64,000 nucleotides of DNA from Bacteroidota bacterium (GCA_023434025.1 JAEYTL010000021.1:1-64000); one strand, 5' to 3'; counted from the stretch's first letter, positions 8,001 through 15,671 are shown. Notes: generated by a model not told the origin, from the sequence alone. Program-made: numbers and translations.

Positions 8001-8313
8001 AGTATATGTACAGGACACTATCGGCTGCGGAATGCTGACACAGCTGGTCTGGCTGCTCTATTACCCCAAATTCTTTACTCCCAACGGAGATGGTTATAAT
8101 GAACGGTGGTTCATTAAAGATTCTGTTTTAGAAGAAAATTTCATCGTCCACATTTTTGACCGTTACGGAAAACTGATTACTATTTTTAATTCCAAAAGTG
8201 AAGGCTGGGATGGCACTTACAACGGTCAACCCCTCTTTTCAACCGATTACTGGTTTATGATTTACCGGAATGACGGCCGGGTGCACAGAGGACATTTTAG
8301 TTTAAAACGCTGA
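5011..8313 (+). CDS. T9SS type B sorting-domain protein, 1100 aa
   Basis: A signal peptide (MSLIRLIILLFCLLSATFLRA) is followed by about 1000 residues of beta-rich, Thr/Pro/Asn-rich Ig-like modules resembling SprB-type repeats. Many modules carry paired cysteines and phrases such as FTFTVSIT.DNC or TITDSCG. The last about 85 residues form the gliding-motility-associated C-terminal (type B sorting) domain: FFTPNGDGYNERW, IFDRYGKLI, GWDGTYNGQPL, STDYWF and the final HFSLKR. The protein should cross the inner membrane by Sec and the outer membrane by the T9SS, ending on the cell surface or outside. Its codons are much richer in C and G (ACC, GCC, CCC) than neighbouring genes or the related giant protein at 51105-61241. 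The gene has its own promoter and palindrome, is followed by a long gap, and appears monocistronic. Confidence 0.9.
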   Translation: MSLIRLIILLFCLLSATFLRAFELSLTATPESCPGNGSITFSITDANPDATLSYVVFKLPNTTVPYATPTTPQINGLTAGDYLVVATETIGNQTTTRQSTITITATFIPLTYTVNYLNQSCSDVSNVTVNVNTGTASGFEITAGPVVFPPQTSNVFSNLPEGSYTIRVFDDCGIGVVTTFTVSYSPSGLTIGGPILSNTTPPSCNFTQISNPVLPDPGTVIAYPLQVTYTVFPPDGSPQYTINQTLLSGNPAETSISSSFPNFNNTNFTYTVSITDNCEVTSSQSFTANLTGSVSVSLNRQPCDANYFTINTANLTPPFQLNFDTPPPGFIPENFNPGYPGPFTTDTIVFGSGTNLVPLGNYNFTITDSCGRSQTVAFTIIPNLIVPSITTGNNGCYTNDGFIRITLPVNELAGAIVVNAPSTYPFPLPHDVSAQLNNGIIRLDPVPIGFYELTIVDECNITYEVDDVEVPVYEDQGLEYNERVGCEPGSTSLRIDSNNASITRIRITDAPAAFGQPLPFNADAFITADDGVFFMNNLPPGDYTFDVDDECGFSNSLTATLGAYTITAATFNPVYNCGSFDVNLDFISNGVNGQSFWLQKLIDPATEAWGHPETNVTYPPESNPNSTNSMILTNNAVNYNFVFNGEFRIVRKFNAYKNGNEINAQNEAGKTCLEIFEPSFVFNEALEIIDINRSPCTDNGTLDVVINAIGQAPLQYKLILKNGEIIDLDNGTSPIFYSLPLGLYTLQIEDACGNIKTQVFDVDTLKSVINSLDPADMTICVPTVTNQERFNLTEQIPAMIHPDNLDQYTVTFHTSLTDAQQNLNPVLNPANFNPVSNPQTIYTRIILNLLPSCYEVKTFDLLVGQIPAIDLETAYVSCEDGPYTISIDNPSPNTVYQWSDGTTGNTFTTAQPGTSTVTVTATTTYAQPDLVCQNSREISIAITTPPVIESIETVDWTENQNAITIHSNNIGFHTYSLDGTHYQTENTFTSLLPGVYTVYVQDTIGCGMLTQLVWLLYYPKFFTPNGDGYNERWFIKDSVLEENFIVHIFDRYGKLITIFNSKSEGWDGTYNGQPLFSTDYWFMIYRNDGRVHRGHFSLKR

Positions 8314-8424
8314 ATCCGCTCTGTTACCATAGCTTTTTCCAAACAAGATTTACAGAAGACAACACTAAATAAAAATCCTGATGACACATCCGGCACGCAG
8401 TTCGTCGAAAAAACACTTTTTTTG

Positions 8425-8455
8425 TTGGTCACCCTTTTTGTTTTGTTTATCTTTG
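8425..8455 (+). promoter_or_regulatory. complete Bacteroidota promoter (TTG ... TATCTTTG)
   Basis: TTG at 8425-8427 and TATCTTTG at 8448-8455 are separated by 20 bases, matching the Flavobacterium consensus TTG-N(about 19)-TAnnTTTG. The next plus-strand feature is a terminator only about 45 bases downstream, so this promoter does not serve a protein gene. Confidence 0.55.
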
Positions 8456-8461
8456 AATATA

Positions 8462-8524
8462 AGTTACCTTTATAGGGTTAAGAATAAATTTGGGAAGAAG
8501 CTCCTCTTTTGAGGAGCTTTTTTT
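8462..8524 (+). ncRNA. possible small RNA, about 63 nt
   Basis: The interval runs from the predicted start of the promoter at 8425-8455 to the end of the terminator at 8498-8524. It contains no start codon with a worthwhile frame. The 3' end would be the terminator stem AAGCTCCTC/GAGGAGCTT plus its U-run. I cannot assign it to a known RNA family; 6S RNA would be about three times longer. Confidence 0.4.
8498..8524 (+). terminator. strong intrinsic terminator
   Basis: AAGCTCCTC (8498-8506), loop TTTT, GAGGAGCTT (8511-8519), then a T-run to 8524. It lies about 185 bases after the stop of the exported-protein gene, and directly after a promoter. Confidence 0.8.
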
Positions 8525-8560
8525 ATGAAGTTATATTTTAATTTTATACCTTTGGTCTTC

Positions 8561-8699
8561 CGAAGACTAAATACCCCTCACTTTTTTAAGCAAAAAACAC
8601 TATGCTGATTATCTGCAGTGCAGTTGTTATATACTATAATTCCAAAAACCAAAAACCACTACACTTAAAAAAGACTTTTGTTTCAAAAGTCTTTTTTTT
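8561..8699 (+). ncRNA. possible second small RNA, about 140 nt
   Basis: The exact -7 element TACCTTTG (8547-8554) lies upstream and an intrinsic terminator (8671-8699) closes the interval. The 5' end would hold a small hairpin GTCTTC/GAAGAC at about 8555-8567. No -33 TTG is seen at the expected spacing, so this call is weaker than the upstream one. Confidence 0.3.
8671..8699 (+). terminator. intrinsic terminator
   Basis: AAGACTTTTG (8671-8680), loop TTT, CAAAAGTCTT (8684-8693), then a T-run. A short A-run before the stem means it may also work on the minus strand. Confidence 0.75.
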
Positions 8700-8724
8700 A
8701 TCCGTAACCCAAGCTACCGGACAT

Positions 8725-8755
8725 AAAAAAAGGTGAAATTGCTTTCACCCTTTTT
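8725..8755 (-). terminator. bidirectional terminator, likely for the TerC gene
   Basis: GGTGAAA (8732-8738) and TTTCACC (8743-8749) form the stem, with an A-run on one side (8725-8731) and a T-run on the other (8751-8755). In the minus direction it follows the stop of the TerC-family gene by about 140 bases. Confidence 0.6.
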
Positions 8756-8889
8756 GCCCCAAATTTATGCCATAAACTTAACCTACTTAACTTATGGTGC
8801 TTCAAAAGTAAGCGGGTGCTTTTATATAAAAAAAATATTCTGTTAACCGGAAAATAAAATCGATAAAAAGCTTTTTCCAGACGCTTTTT

Positions 8890-9825
8890 TTATGATTTGT
8901 TCCGCAACGAAGCTACAATTCCCGCTCCCAGGGCAAGTGCAATAAAGCCCAGCGAAACCCATTCCGGAAATTTAAAATGATGAACCAGCAGCATTTTAAT
9001 CCCCACAAAGGTCAGAATGGCAATCAGGCTATATTCCAGATGGGCAAATTTATTAAGCATGTGAGCCAGAAAGAAATACATGGACCGCAGTCCGAGAATC
9101 GCAAAGATATTGGAGCTGAAAACCAGAAAAGGATCGGGCGTGATGGCTAAAATGGCCGGCACACTGTCTAACGCAAACAACACATCCATCAGTTCAATCA
9201 CGACCAAAGCCACAAACAAGGGTGTAGCGGCCGTAATATGTTTTATTTTTATAAAAAAGTGCTCCTTTTCCATGTGCATAGTGATCGGCATTACTTTGCG
9301 GAGATTGCGGTAAATAAATGATTTTTTCGGATTAAACTGCTCCTCGTCTTTTTTAAACAGCATTTTTCCGGCCGTAAACAACAAAAATACGCCAAAAACA
9401 TAGGTCATCCAGCTGAACTTGTTGATCAGGATTACCCCGAAAAAAATCATCAGTCCCCGAAAGACAATCGCCCCTAAAATTCCCCAGAAAAGAACCCTGT
9501 GCTGGTATTTCTGCGGGATCCTGAATGAAGAAAAAACAACTGCAATCACAAAGATATTATCTACGCTCAGAGACAGCTCGATGAGGTATCCGGTAATAAA
9601 CTTCATGGAAGCAATGGTTGGGGTGTACTGTTCCGGATTGCTGATATACGCATTTTGATAAAGCCAGTAAACTACTCCGGAAAACAGAAAGGAGAGCGTG
9701 ACCCATATTGCCGTCCAGACACCGGCTTCTTTAGAACTGATTACATGAGGATTTTTGTTAAAAACGCCTAAATCCAGGGCGAGAAACAATAAAATTGAAG
9801 CGATAAAAATAATCCAGACTGTCAT
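8890..9825 (-). CDS. TerC family integral membrane protein
   Basis: 311 residues with about eight to nine hydrophobic segments. The family hallmarks are present: ELSLSVDNIFV (residues 83-93, with E83 and D89 inside a membrane helix) and ELMDVLFALDSVPAI (211-225, with D214 and D220). A charged loop at about 155-195 separates the two halves. TerC/Alx proteins are inner-membrane carriers. The E. coli homologue is linked to tellurite resistance or to manganese export coupled to pH, and the metal role is the better guess here because no other ter genes are nearby. The gene is followed by DUF4294 upstream on the same strand with a 45-base spacer. Confidence 0.92.
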   Translation of the reverse strand: MTVWIIFIASILLFLALDLGVFNKNPHVISSKEAGVWTAIWVTLSFLFSGVVYWLYQNAYISNPEQYTPTIASMKFITGYLIELSLSVDNIFVIAVVFSSFRIPQKYQHRVLFWGILGAIVFRGLMIFFGVILINKFSWMTYVFGVFLLFTAGKMLFKKDEEQFNPKKSFIYRNLRKVMPITMHMEKEHFFIKIKHITAATPLFVALVVIELMDVLFALDSVPAILAITPDPFLVFSSNIFAILGLRSMYFFLAHMLNKFAHLEYSLIAILTFVGIKMLLVHHFKFPEWVSLGFIALALGAGIVASLRNKS

Positions 9826-9870
9826 TTCTTTTTTTTGTAAATGTAACGAAGAATCGGAATCAAAAAAAAA

Positions 9871-10575
9871 TTAATCTTCCGCTTTTTTTTCCTTGGCTTT
9901 TTCCACTTTATCTTTCCAGACCCGGGACAATTCCACATAGTCAATTCCGTTGGCCGGCGGTTGTCGCTGTAAGCGTCCTTCATTAAACGCTTTGATCAGA
10001 ATACTTTCGATCAGAAAATCTTCGGTTACCGCAAACGGATCGTACTCCTCTTTCAGGTTAATGTCAAACACCTTTGCCGTATTACTGGCCCAGAAAGCCT
10101 TCCACCCGCTTTTTAAATCCTTCACCAGCGTGTAAGTTGTTTTGCCGGTCTGGCGGTGAATCAGTTTTACGAGAATCTGCCCTTGTTTGCGGGAAAGCTT
10201 CTTAAGCTGCTCTTCAAATTCGTTTTCAAGGTAGTTCTCCACAATTTTAAAGTACCTCTTCTTTTCGCGTTCCGTTTTAAACTTGCCCATATTCTGGTTC
10301 AGTTTGGTCAGGTTATCCGCTGCCAGTTTAGCATAAGGGTACACTTTGAGTACACGCTGTTGGAGCAACAGGAATTTTTTGCGGTCTTCGTCAACTTTAT
10401 TCGATTTTTTTCCGGTAACCACCACCTCTTCCAGATCAAGTGACGTTCGCAGAATAGAATCATTACCGATCAGGTAATAAATTACGGTAGAATCTTTTTT
10501 GGTTTCTTGCCCGCAGGTAACCCCTGCCGTGAGCAAGCATATCAAAACGAGTAAACTAAGCTTCATTTTTTTCAT
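9871..10575 (-). CDS. DUF4294 domain-containing exported protein
   Basis: 234 residues. The signal peptide (MKKMKLSLLVLICLLTAGVTCG) may be Sec-type or, with Cys at residue 21, lipoprotein-type. The core, about residues 55-215, fits DUF4294 as found in Flavobacteriia: VVTGKKSNKVDEDRKKFLLL, then VYPYAKLAADNL, then HRQTGKTTYTLVKDLKSGWKAFW. It is helical, basic and ends with a Lys/Glu tail (DKVEKAKEKKAED). The function is unknown, probably periplasmic or membrane associated. It is divergent from the M42 peptidase gene, with 77 bases between the starts. Confidence 0.85.
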   Translation of the reverse strand: MKKMKLSLLVLICLLTAGVTCGQETKKDSTVIYYLIGNDSILRTSLDLEEVVVTGKKSNKVDEDRKKFLLLQQRVLKVYPYAKLAADNLTKLNQNMGKFKTEREKKRYFKIVENYLENEFEEQLKKLSRKQGQILVKLIHRQTGKTTYTLVKDLKSGWKAFWASNTAKVFDINLKEEYDPFAVTEDFLIESILIKAFNEGRLQRQPPANGIDYVELSRVWKDKVEKAKEKKAED

Positions 10576-10626
10576 AAATAAACATCAAAAGTAAAGATTT
10601 ATACCATAACTGTATTATCTTATTTC

Positions 10627-10634
10627 TATTTTAG
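10627..10634 (+). promoter_or_regulatory. likely -7 element of the M42 peptidase gene
   Basis: TATTTTAG lies 18 bases before the ATG at 10653. The same octamer is found before ilvE (20250-20257) and cphA (27269-27276), each time followed by C, so it looks like a recurrent variant of TAnnTTTG. Confidence 0.4.
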
Positions 10635-10652
10635 CAAAAAAATACAAAATCT

Positions 10653-11741
10653 ATGTCAGCAAAAACCATACTAAAAAAATCATCACTCGTTTTTTTAGAA
10701 AATTATTTAAACAATGCCTCGCCAACCGGGTATGAATCTGCGGGTCAAAAATTATGGATGGACTATATAAAGCCTTATGTGGATACGTTTATTACCGATA
10801 CATACGGAACGGCAGTAGGCGTGATCAATCCCGATGCCCCTTATAAAGTGGTAATCGAAGGCCATTCGGATGAAATCTCCTGGTACGTAAATTACATTAC
10901 CGATAACGGACTGATTTATGTTATCCGCAACGGCGGTTCTGACCACCAGATTGCCCCATCCAAAAGGGTAAACATTCACACCAAAAAAGGAATCGTAAAA
11001 GGTGTTTTCGGCTGGCCGGCCATTCACACCCGAAACCGCGGCAAGGAAGAAACAGCACGGATTGATAATTTATTCATCGACATCGGCTGTTCCACCAAAG
11101 AAGAAGTGGATAAACTGGGCGTGCACGTAGGCTGTGTCATTACATATCCTGATGAGTTCATGGTACTCAATGAAAATAAATTCGTGTGCCGTGCCATAGA
11201 CAACCGCATGGGCGGATTCATGATTGCCGAAGTGGCTCGCCTGCTGCACGAGAACAAAAAGAAACTGCCTTTTGGCTTATACATCACCAATTCCGTTCAG
11301 GAAGAAGTTGGGTTGCGGGGTGCCGAAATGATCACCAAAACCATCCGGCCCGATGTGGCTATTGTGACCGACGTGTGCCACGACACCACGACACCGATGA
11401 TTGATAAAAAAATTGAAGGCGAAACCCAAATCGGAAAAGGCCCCGTTGTTACCTATGCTCCGGCCGTGCAGAATAATTTGCGGGAGCTGATAATTAACAC
11501 CGCAGAAGAAACGAAAATTCCTTTTCAACGTCTGGCTTCATCCAGGGTAACAGGAACAGATACCGATGCTTTTGCCTACAGCAACGGCGGCGTGGCTTCG
11601 GCATTAATTTCACTGCCACTACGCTATATGCACACCACCGTTGAAATGGTTCACCGGGAAGATGTAGAAAACGTTATCCGCCTGATCTATGAAACCCTGT
11701 TGAAAATAGAGCCGGACGAAACCTTCTCCTACTTCAGCTAA
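10653..11741 (+). CDS. M42 family metallopeptidase (aminopeptidase)
   Basis: 362 residues, full length for the family. The metal-binding set of M42 enzymes can be placed: H71 (IEGHSDEI), bridging D183 (RAIDNRMGG), the catalytic base and ligand pair E217-E218 (QEEVGLRGA), D240 (VTDVCHD) and H327 (YMHTTVE). M42 enzymes are cytoplasmic dodecameric dizinc or dicobalt aminopeptidases that trim peptides released by other proteases; homologues were once called endoglucanase M. No signal peptide is present, which fits. It stands alone between its promoter and a terminator at 11757-11790. Confidence 0.93.
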   Translation: MSAKTILKKSSLVFLENYLNNASPTGYESAGQKLWMDYIKPYVDTFITDTYGTAVGVINPDAPYKVVIEGHSDEISWYVNYITDNGLIYVIRNGGSDHQIAPSKRVNIHTKKGIVKGVFGWPAIHTRNRGKEETARIDNLFIDIGCSTKEEVDKLGVHVGCVITYPDEFMVLNENKFVCRAIDNRMGGFMIAEVARLLHENKKKLPFGLYITNSVQEEVGLRGAEMITKTIRPDVAIVTDVCHDTTTPMIDKKIEGETQIGKGPVVTYAPAVQNNLRELIINTAEETKIPFQRLASSRVTGTDTDAFAYSNGGVASALISLPLRYMHTTVEMVHREDVENVIRLIYETLLKIEPDETFSYFS

Positions 11742-11756
11742 AAATAACAAAAAATT

Positions 11757-11790
11757 AAAATTCCCGGGACTGTTTTTCGGGAATTTTTGT
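11757..11790 (+). terminator. intrinsic terminator after the M42 peptidase
   Basis: AAAATTCCCG (11757-11766) pairs with CGGGAATTTT (11778-11787), followed by TGTTTT. It separates the peptidase from the next plus-strand gene. Confidence 0.7.
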
Positions 11791-11801
11791 TTTAAAAACA
11801 A

Positions 11802-11809
11802 TAGCTTTG
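11802..11809 (+). promoter_or_regulatory. -7 element of the LETM1-related gene
   Basis: TAGCTTTG matches TAnnTTTG exactly and lies 16 bases before the ATG at 11826. Confidence 0.45.
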
Positions 11810-11825
11810 CATAAAAATTAAAACG

Positions 11826-13022
11826 ATGATTAATCCTTCTGCACAGGGTTGGGTAGATAAGTTTTTCAGCAAATATTATTTGCTCAATTCGCCCTACCTT
11901 TACAACAGTAAGGATTTTTATTGCCGGACCAGAGAAACGGGATTTATATACGGCCACGTGATCAGCCTTGACACTTCTGAAGCCTTATCTACCGAAGGAT
12001 GGACATCTGAAGAAGTTTCGAAAGTAGCGTTGTTAAACACCCTCTTCGGGATGTATCAGCTAACGGAAAAAAATCCGGAGAAAACAGATTTTATTGACTC
12101 TGCTTTGGAGTTCTATAACGCAATGCATCCGAAAGGCTTCTCTTTTTTTAAGAAGATACTGCCTTCTGAAAGCAAAGCGATACAATTGGAAAAAATAATC
12201 GATTCAAGGGTACAGACCAATGACAATATTGTCAGTAAAAACTTTTCACACATTGTGACCAACGCCCTCTTATTCATTGATGTACTCGCCTTTCAAAATT
12301 TTCTGACGCAAGGTGAATTAACAAAAGGATATGTACAGAAACTGGAAGAAACCATTGTAGGCATCGTAACCCTTTCGCTGACCATAAAATCTAACAAATC
12401 CCAGTATGACAACCTGCTGATTAAGTTATTTGAAACATCAGTCCGCTACACCAAATTTTCCGAATCCAGGATTACCGATCTGAACGTATTGAATATTGAA
12501 TTCCTGAAAACAGACCTGGAAAAATATTATGTGATGGATCTGGCTGCCATGGCCATCTGGAGCGATGAAAAAATGGAGAAAAATGAAGTGGCTTTTTTAT
12601 ATGAACTGGGTTCCATGCTCAAACTGGAGCGTTTCTACATCATTGAAAGCCTGGCAGGAATAGATGCCTTTATCAAACAATACCGCAACGATATTCCGTA
12701 TTTCAATTACTCTAACCCGATTAAACATTTTTATGACCAGGCTACACAAAATGTAATCACACTGATTACCCGGAACAAAAAGCGTTTGCAAAAAGAACTC
12801 TCAGAAAGCAAAGACCTGGTAAAGCTCTTAGCGGCATCAACCCGGAGAGAACTGGATGTAGACGAAAAAAAGCGGATAAAAAAACAACTGCTCGACATCT
12901 GTAAAACCGTTCCGTCTTTAACTATTTTCCTCTTACCGGGCGGAAGTCTGCTCCTGCCGATCCTGATTAAGTTTATCCCGCAATTGCTTCCCTCGGCCTT
13001 TAATGAAAATTTAGACAGCTAA
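11826..13022 (+). CDS. LETM1-related biofilm-associated protein
   Basis: 398 residues, mostly helical, without a signal peptide. The C-terminal 70 residues (KDLVKLLAASTRRELDVDEK, then KKQLLDICKTVPSLTIFLLPGG, then a hydrophobic stretch ending FIPQLLPSAF) resemble the LETM1 region that precedes and includes its membrane helix. Residues about 215-290 (DLAAMAIWSDEKMEKNEVAFLYELGSML) resemble a TerB-like helical domain. Flavobacterial databases use the name LETM1-related biofilm-associated protein for this family. LETM1 itself is a mitochondrial ion-exchange protein, so a role in membrane ion balance is possible but not shown. The stop codon touches a hairpin that serves the convergent carbonic anhydrase gene. 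Confidence 0.8.
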   Translation: MINPSAQGWVDKFFSKYYLLNSPYLYNSKDFYCRTRETGFIYGHVISLDTSEALSTEGWTSEEVSKVALLNTLFGMYQLTEKNPEKTDFIDSALEFYNAMHPKGFSFFKKILPSESKAIQLEKIIDSRVQTNDNIVSKNFSHIVTNALLFIDVLAFQNFLTQGELTKGYVQKLEETIVGIVTLSLTIKSNKSQYDNLLIKLFETSVRYTKFSESRITDLNVLNIEFLKTDLEKYYVMDLAAMAIWSDEKMEKNEVAFLYELGSMLKLERFYIIESLAGIDAFIKQYRNDIPYFNYSNPIKHFYDQATQNVITLITRNKKRLQKELSESKDLVKLLAASTRRELDVDEKKRIKKQLLDICKTVPSLTIFLLPGGSLLLPILIKFIPQLLPSAFNENLDS

Positions 13023-13045
13023 AAAAAGCCATCCGAAGATGGCTT
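13021..13045 (-). terminator. terminator of the carbonic anhydrase gene
   Basis: AAGCCATC (13026-13033), loop CGAA, GATGGCTT (13038-13045). On the minus strand the stem is followed by a T-run (complement of 13021-13027). It lies six bases after the minus-strand stop and overlaps the plus-strand stop. Confidence 0.75.
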
Positions 13046-13051
13046 GTGATG

Positions 13052-13687
13052 TTAGAATTTTAACTGATATACTTCGTCTAACTCATCGTTGCTCTTAAAG
13101 TTCACCCCTAAATCGGTAACATACCCCGAATTCAACCCGTAAACCCATCCGTGAATGGTTAGTTCCTGCCCGGATTTCCAGGCTGCCTGAACAATAGACG
13201 TTTTTGCCAGGTCAAAAACCTGTTCTTTAACGTTGATTTCTACAAATTTATTAAACCGGTCATCTTCATTCTCAATTCCGTCCAATTCAGCCTGATGAAA
13301 ACGGTACACATCTTTAATATGCCTGATCCAGTTGTCAATGATTCCGATAGAACTGTTGCCCATAGCCGCTTTAACACCGCCGCAGCCGTAATGACCACAA
13401 ACGATAATATGTTTTACTTTTAAAGCATTCACGGCATAATCCAGCACACTCAACATGTTCATGTCTGAATGTACAACCATGTTAGCGATATTGCGGTGTA
13501 CGAAAACCTCTCCCGGAGCCGCCCCGATAATTTCATTGGCCGGAACACGGCTGTCTGAACAACCAATCCATAATAACGGTGGGTTTTGTCCTTTGGATAA
13601 CCCTTCAAAAAAATTTGGGTCAATTTTTAATTTGCTTTCTACCCATTGTTTATTGTTGTCCAGTATTTTTTTATAAAACTCGCTCAT
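13052..13687 (-). CDS. can: beta-carbonic anhydrase
   Basis: 211 residues. The zinc site is complete: C43 and D45-R47 in GCSDSR, H99 and C102 in CGHYGCGG. The family interconverts CO2 and bicarbonate in the cytoplasm. It lies 22 bases downstream of a SulP anion transporter on the same strand, so the pair is probably one transcript that brings in bicarbonate and equilibrates it for carboxylases such as acetyl-CoA carboxylase. No signal peptide. Length and motifs are normal for the family. Confidence 0.95.
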   Translation of the reverse strand: MSEFYKKILDNNKQWVESKLKIDPNFFEGLSKGQNPPLLWIGCSDSRVPANEIIGAAPGEVFVHRNIANMVVHSDMNMLSVLDYAVNALKVKHIIVCGHYGCGGVKAAMGNSSIGIIDNWIRHIKDVYRFHQAELDGIENEDDRFNKFVEINVKEQVFDLAKTSIVQAAWKSGQELTIHGWVYGLNSGYVTDLGVNFKSNDELDEVYQLKF

Positions 13688-13709
13688 AGTAATTTGTAAT
13701 TGTTAGTTG

Positions 13710-15311
13710 TTAATTATTTTTTTTGAAAGAAACATGCTGTCCTTCGTTCGTATTATCTAAGTTATAGGCCTTTTTAAAACCAATTAATTTCACGTCAATC
13801 CCGTCATCAACAGCTCTGATGTCTTTGAACTCTTCAATCAGATCCAGTACATCATGAGCTATATAAACCGTGTCAGAAGCATCGATAATGACTTTTGATT
13901 TTTCAGGAAGGTTACTCAATGTGTTTTTGATAGCCGCCTTGTTTAAAAACGAAACCTCTTGAGCCAACTGAATATGAATCACATCATCATCCTGGTATTC
14001 CTCTTTTTTGAATGAATAGGCTCTCTTGTAATTTCCTCTTAATACAAAGAAAATACTGATCAGCATTCCCAAAGCAACTCCTTTCAACAAATCCAGAAAG
14101 ACAACGGCCACAACAGTTGCAATAAACGGAACATACTGGTATTTGCCTTTTGCGATAAAATGCATGAAATGAGCCGGTTTAGCTAAACGGTAACCAATCA
14201 GCAACAAAATGGCTGCCAGAGTTGCCAACGGAATCTTATTTAAAAATGGAGCAATCGTAAGCACACTGATCATGAGCAAAAGTCCGTGAATAATAGCTGA
14301 TGACTTGGTTCTGGCTCCGGCATTGGCATTGGCTGACGACCGCACAACCACCGAAGTCATGGGCAAACCGCCAATCAGACCGCTCAATAAGTTACCGATC
14401 CCCTGTGCTTTTAATTCCACATTCGTATTGGTGTACCGCTTGTAAGGATCCATTCTGTCTGCCGCTTCAATACACAACAGTGTTTCAATGGAAGCAACGA
14501 TAGCAATGGTGATTCCAACCACCCAGACATTGGGATTCGTGAGAGCCGCTACAGAAAAATCAGGTATGACAAACATCGCCTGAAATTCTGCCATAGACGA
14601 AGGTGTAGGCAGGGAAACCAAATGATCTTCAGACACCCGTAAAGCACTTCCGGTACGGATAAAAATCTCATTGATGATTATACCGGAAAACACCGCAATC
14701 AAAGCAGCCGGAACTAATTTTAAGCGTTTCAGGAACGGAACTTTGTCCCAGATAATCAGAATGGCCAAAGCAACAGCGGTAATAATGATTGAACCGTAAT
14801 TGATGTAATTAAACGCATCAAAAATAGTTTCAAACATATTTGACCCGCCTTTTTCAAAAAAAGAAGTATCACCCTCACTCACCTTGTCATACCCTATGGC
14901 ATGCGGAATCTGCTTCAGGAAAATGATGATACCGATACCGGCCAGCATCCCTTCAATCACATTGGTCGGAAAATAATTTGAGATACTTCCTGCTTTGAGA
15001 AATCCTAATAGCAACTGTAAAAGTCCGGCAATGATAACGGCCGTTAAAAAAATATTGTAGGCCCCTAAATCAGTAATAGCCGTTAAAACAATTGCTGTCA
15101 GACCCGCAGCCGGACCGGTGACACTGATGTGTGATCTGCTCAGAAATCCCACCACAATCCCGCCGATAATTCCCGAAATAATTCCGGAAAAAAGCGGGGC
15201 TCCGGATGCCAAAGCAATTCCTAAACACAATGGAAGTGCTACTAAAAACACCACCAAACCTGATGCAAAATCAGATTTAAGGTGACTTAAAAGATTGGTT
15301 TTTTTTGTCAT
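13710..15311 (-). CDS. SulP family anion (probably bicarbonate) transporter with STAS domain
   Basis: 533 residues. The first about 420 form some 10-14 hydrophobic segments, opening with a typical SulP N-terminus (SDFASGLVVFLVALPLCLGI) and the signature ISVTGPAAGLTAIV. A Ser-rich core (GLPMTSVVVRSSANANAGARTK, in two pieces) matches the substrate region. Residues about 445-525 are a STAS domain (VIIDASDTVYIAHDVLDLIEEF). SulP proteins import sulfate, bicarbonate or other anions. Linkage to carbonic anhydrase favours bicarbonate, as in BicA-like carriers. A STAS domain is usual in the family and often regulatory. Confidence 0.92.
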   Translation of the reverse strand: MTKKTNLLSHLKSDFASGLVVFLVALPLCLGIALASGAPLFSGIISGIIGGIVVGFLSRSHISVTGPAAGLTAIVLTAITDLGAYNIFLTAVIIAGLLQLLLGFLKAGSISNYFPTNVIEGMLAGIGIIIFLKQIPHAIGYDKVSEGDTSFFEKGGSNMFETIFDAFNYINYGSIIITAVALAILIIWDKVPFLKRLKLVPAALIAVFSGIIINEIFIRTGSALRVSEDHLVSLPTPSSMAEFQAMFVIPDFSVAALTNPNVWVVGITIAIVASIETLLCIEAADRMDPYKRYTNTNVELKAQGIGNLLSGLIGGLPMTSVVVRSSANANAGARTKSSAIIHGLLLMISVLTIAPFLNKIPLATLAAILLLIGYRLAKPAHFMHFIAKGKYQYVPFIATVVAVVFLDLLKGVALGMLISIFFVLRGNYKRAYSFKKEEYQDDDVIHIQLAQEVSFLNKAAIKNTLSNLPEKSKVIIDASDTVYIAHDVLDLIEEFKDIRAVDDGIDVKLIGFKKAYNLDNTNEGQHVSFKKNN

Positions 15312-15351
15312 TGACCTTAATATAATAATGAATGGATAGCATAAACTATGT

Positions 15352-15372
15352 CTCCCATTGTATAAATGGGAG
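15352..15372. repeat. 8-base hairpin between two minus-strand genes
   Basis: CTCCCATT (15352-15359) and AATGGGAG (15365-15372) with a five-base loop. It lies after the stop of the 95-residue gene and before the SulP gene. There is no T-run on the minus strand, so it is more likely an RNA-processing or attenuating stem than a full terminator. Confidence 0.45.
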
Positions 15373-15383
15373 TTATTTCATTA

Positions 15384-15671
15384 TTATACCTCGGGAGGCG
15401 GTGAAAAGATTTCTTCTAAAACCGAATCGTACTGAATATGGTTTTCTGTGGTGATTTTTTTGGACTCGGGCATTTCAAAATGAAAGACAAAAACCTGTTT
15501 ACCGGATTTAATCGCTTCTTTTATATTGAATGTTTTATGTGCCTCTTCTTCTTCAGACATGTTATAGACCATCGTAACATCTGCCTCATCATTATCCAGA
15601 AGACCAATAATGGTTGGCAAGGACAAAAATGAAACAAATAAAAAAATTACGATGTAAACTACCGTCTTCAT
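15384..15671 (-). CDS. small exported or membrane protein, 95 aa
   Basis: Not recognised by family. It has one N-terminal hydrophobic segment (TVVYIVIFLFVSFLSLPTIIGLL, residues 3-25, written in full it is one helix), followed by an acidic soluble tail (YNMSEEEEAHKTF). The rest is probably periplasmic, or the helix may be cleaved. It lies 72 bases upstream of the SulP gene on the same strand and may share its transcript. Frame, start and composition look genuine. Confidence 0.65.
   Translation of the reverse strand: MKTVVYIVIFLFVSFLSLPTIIGLLDNDEADVTMVYNMSEEEEAHKTFNIKEAIKSGKQVFVFHFEMPESKKITTENHIQYDSVLEEIFSPPPEV

Larger units (their letters stand above)
8314..8889. other. 576-base gap with promoters and three hairpin terminators
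   Basis: No protein-coding frame of note. The stretch holds two exact TAnnTTTG elements (8448-8455 and 8547-8554) and hairpins with T-runs at 8498-8524, 8671-8699 and 8732-8755. This pattern of promoter, short interval and terminator, twice in tandem, suggests small RNAs. The last part (8756-8889) is AT-rich with no visible feature. Confidence 0.6.
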
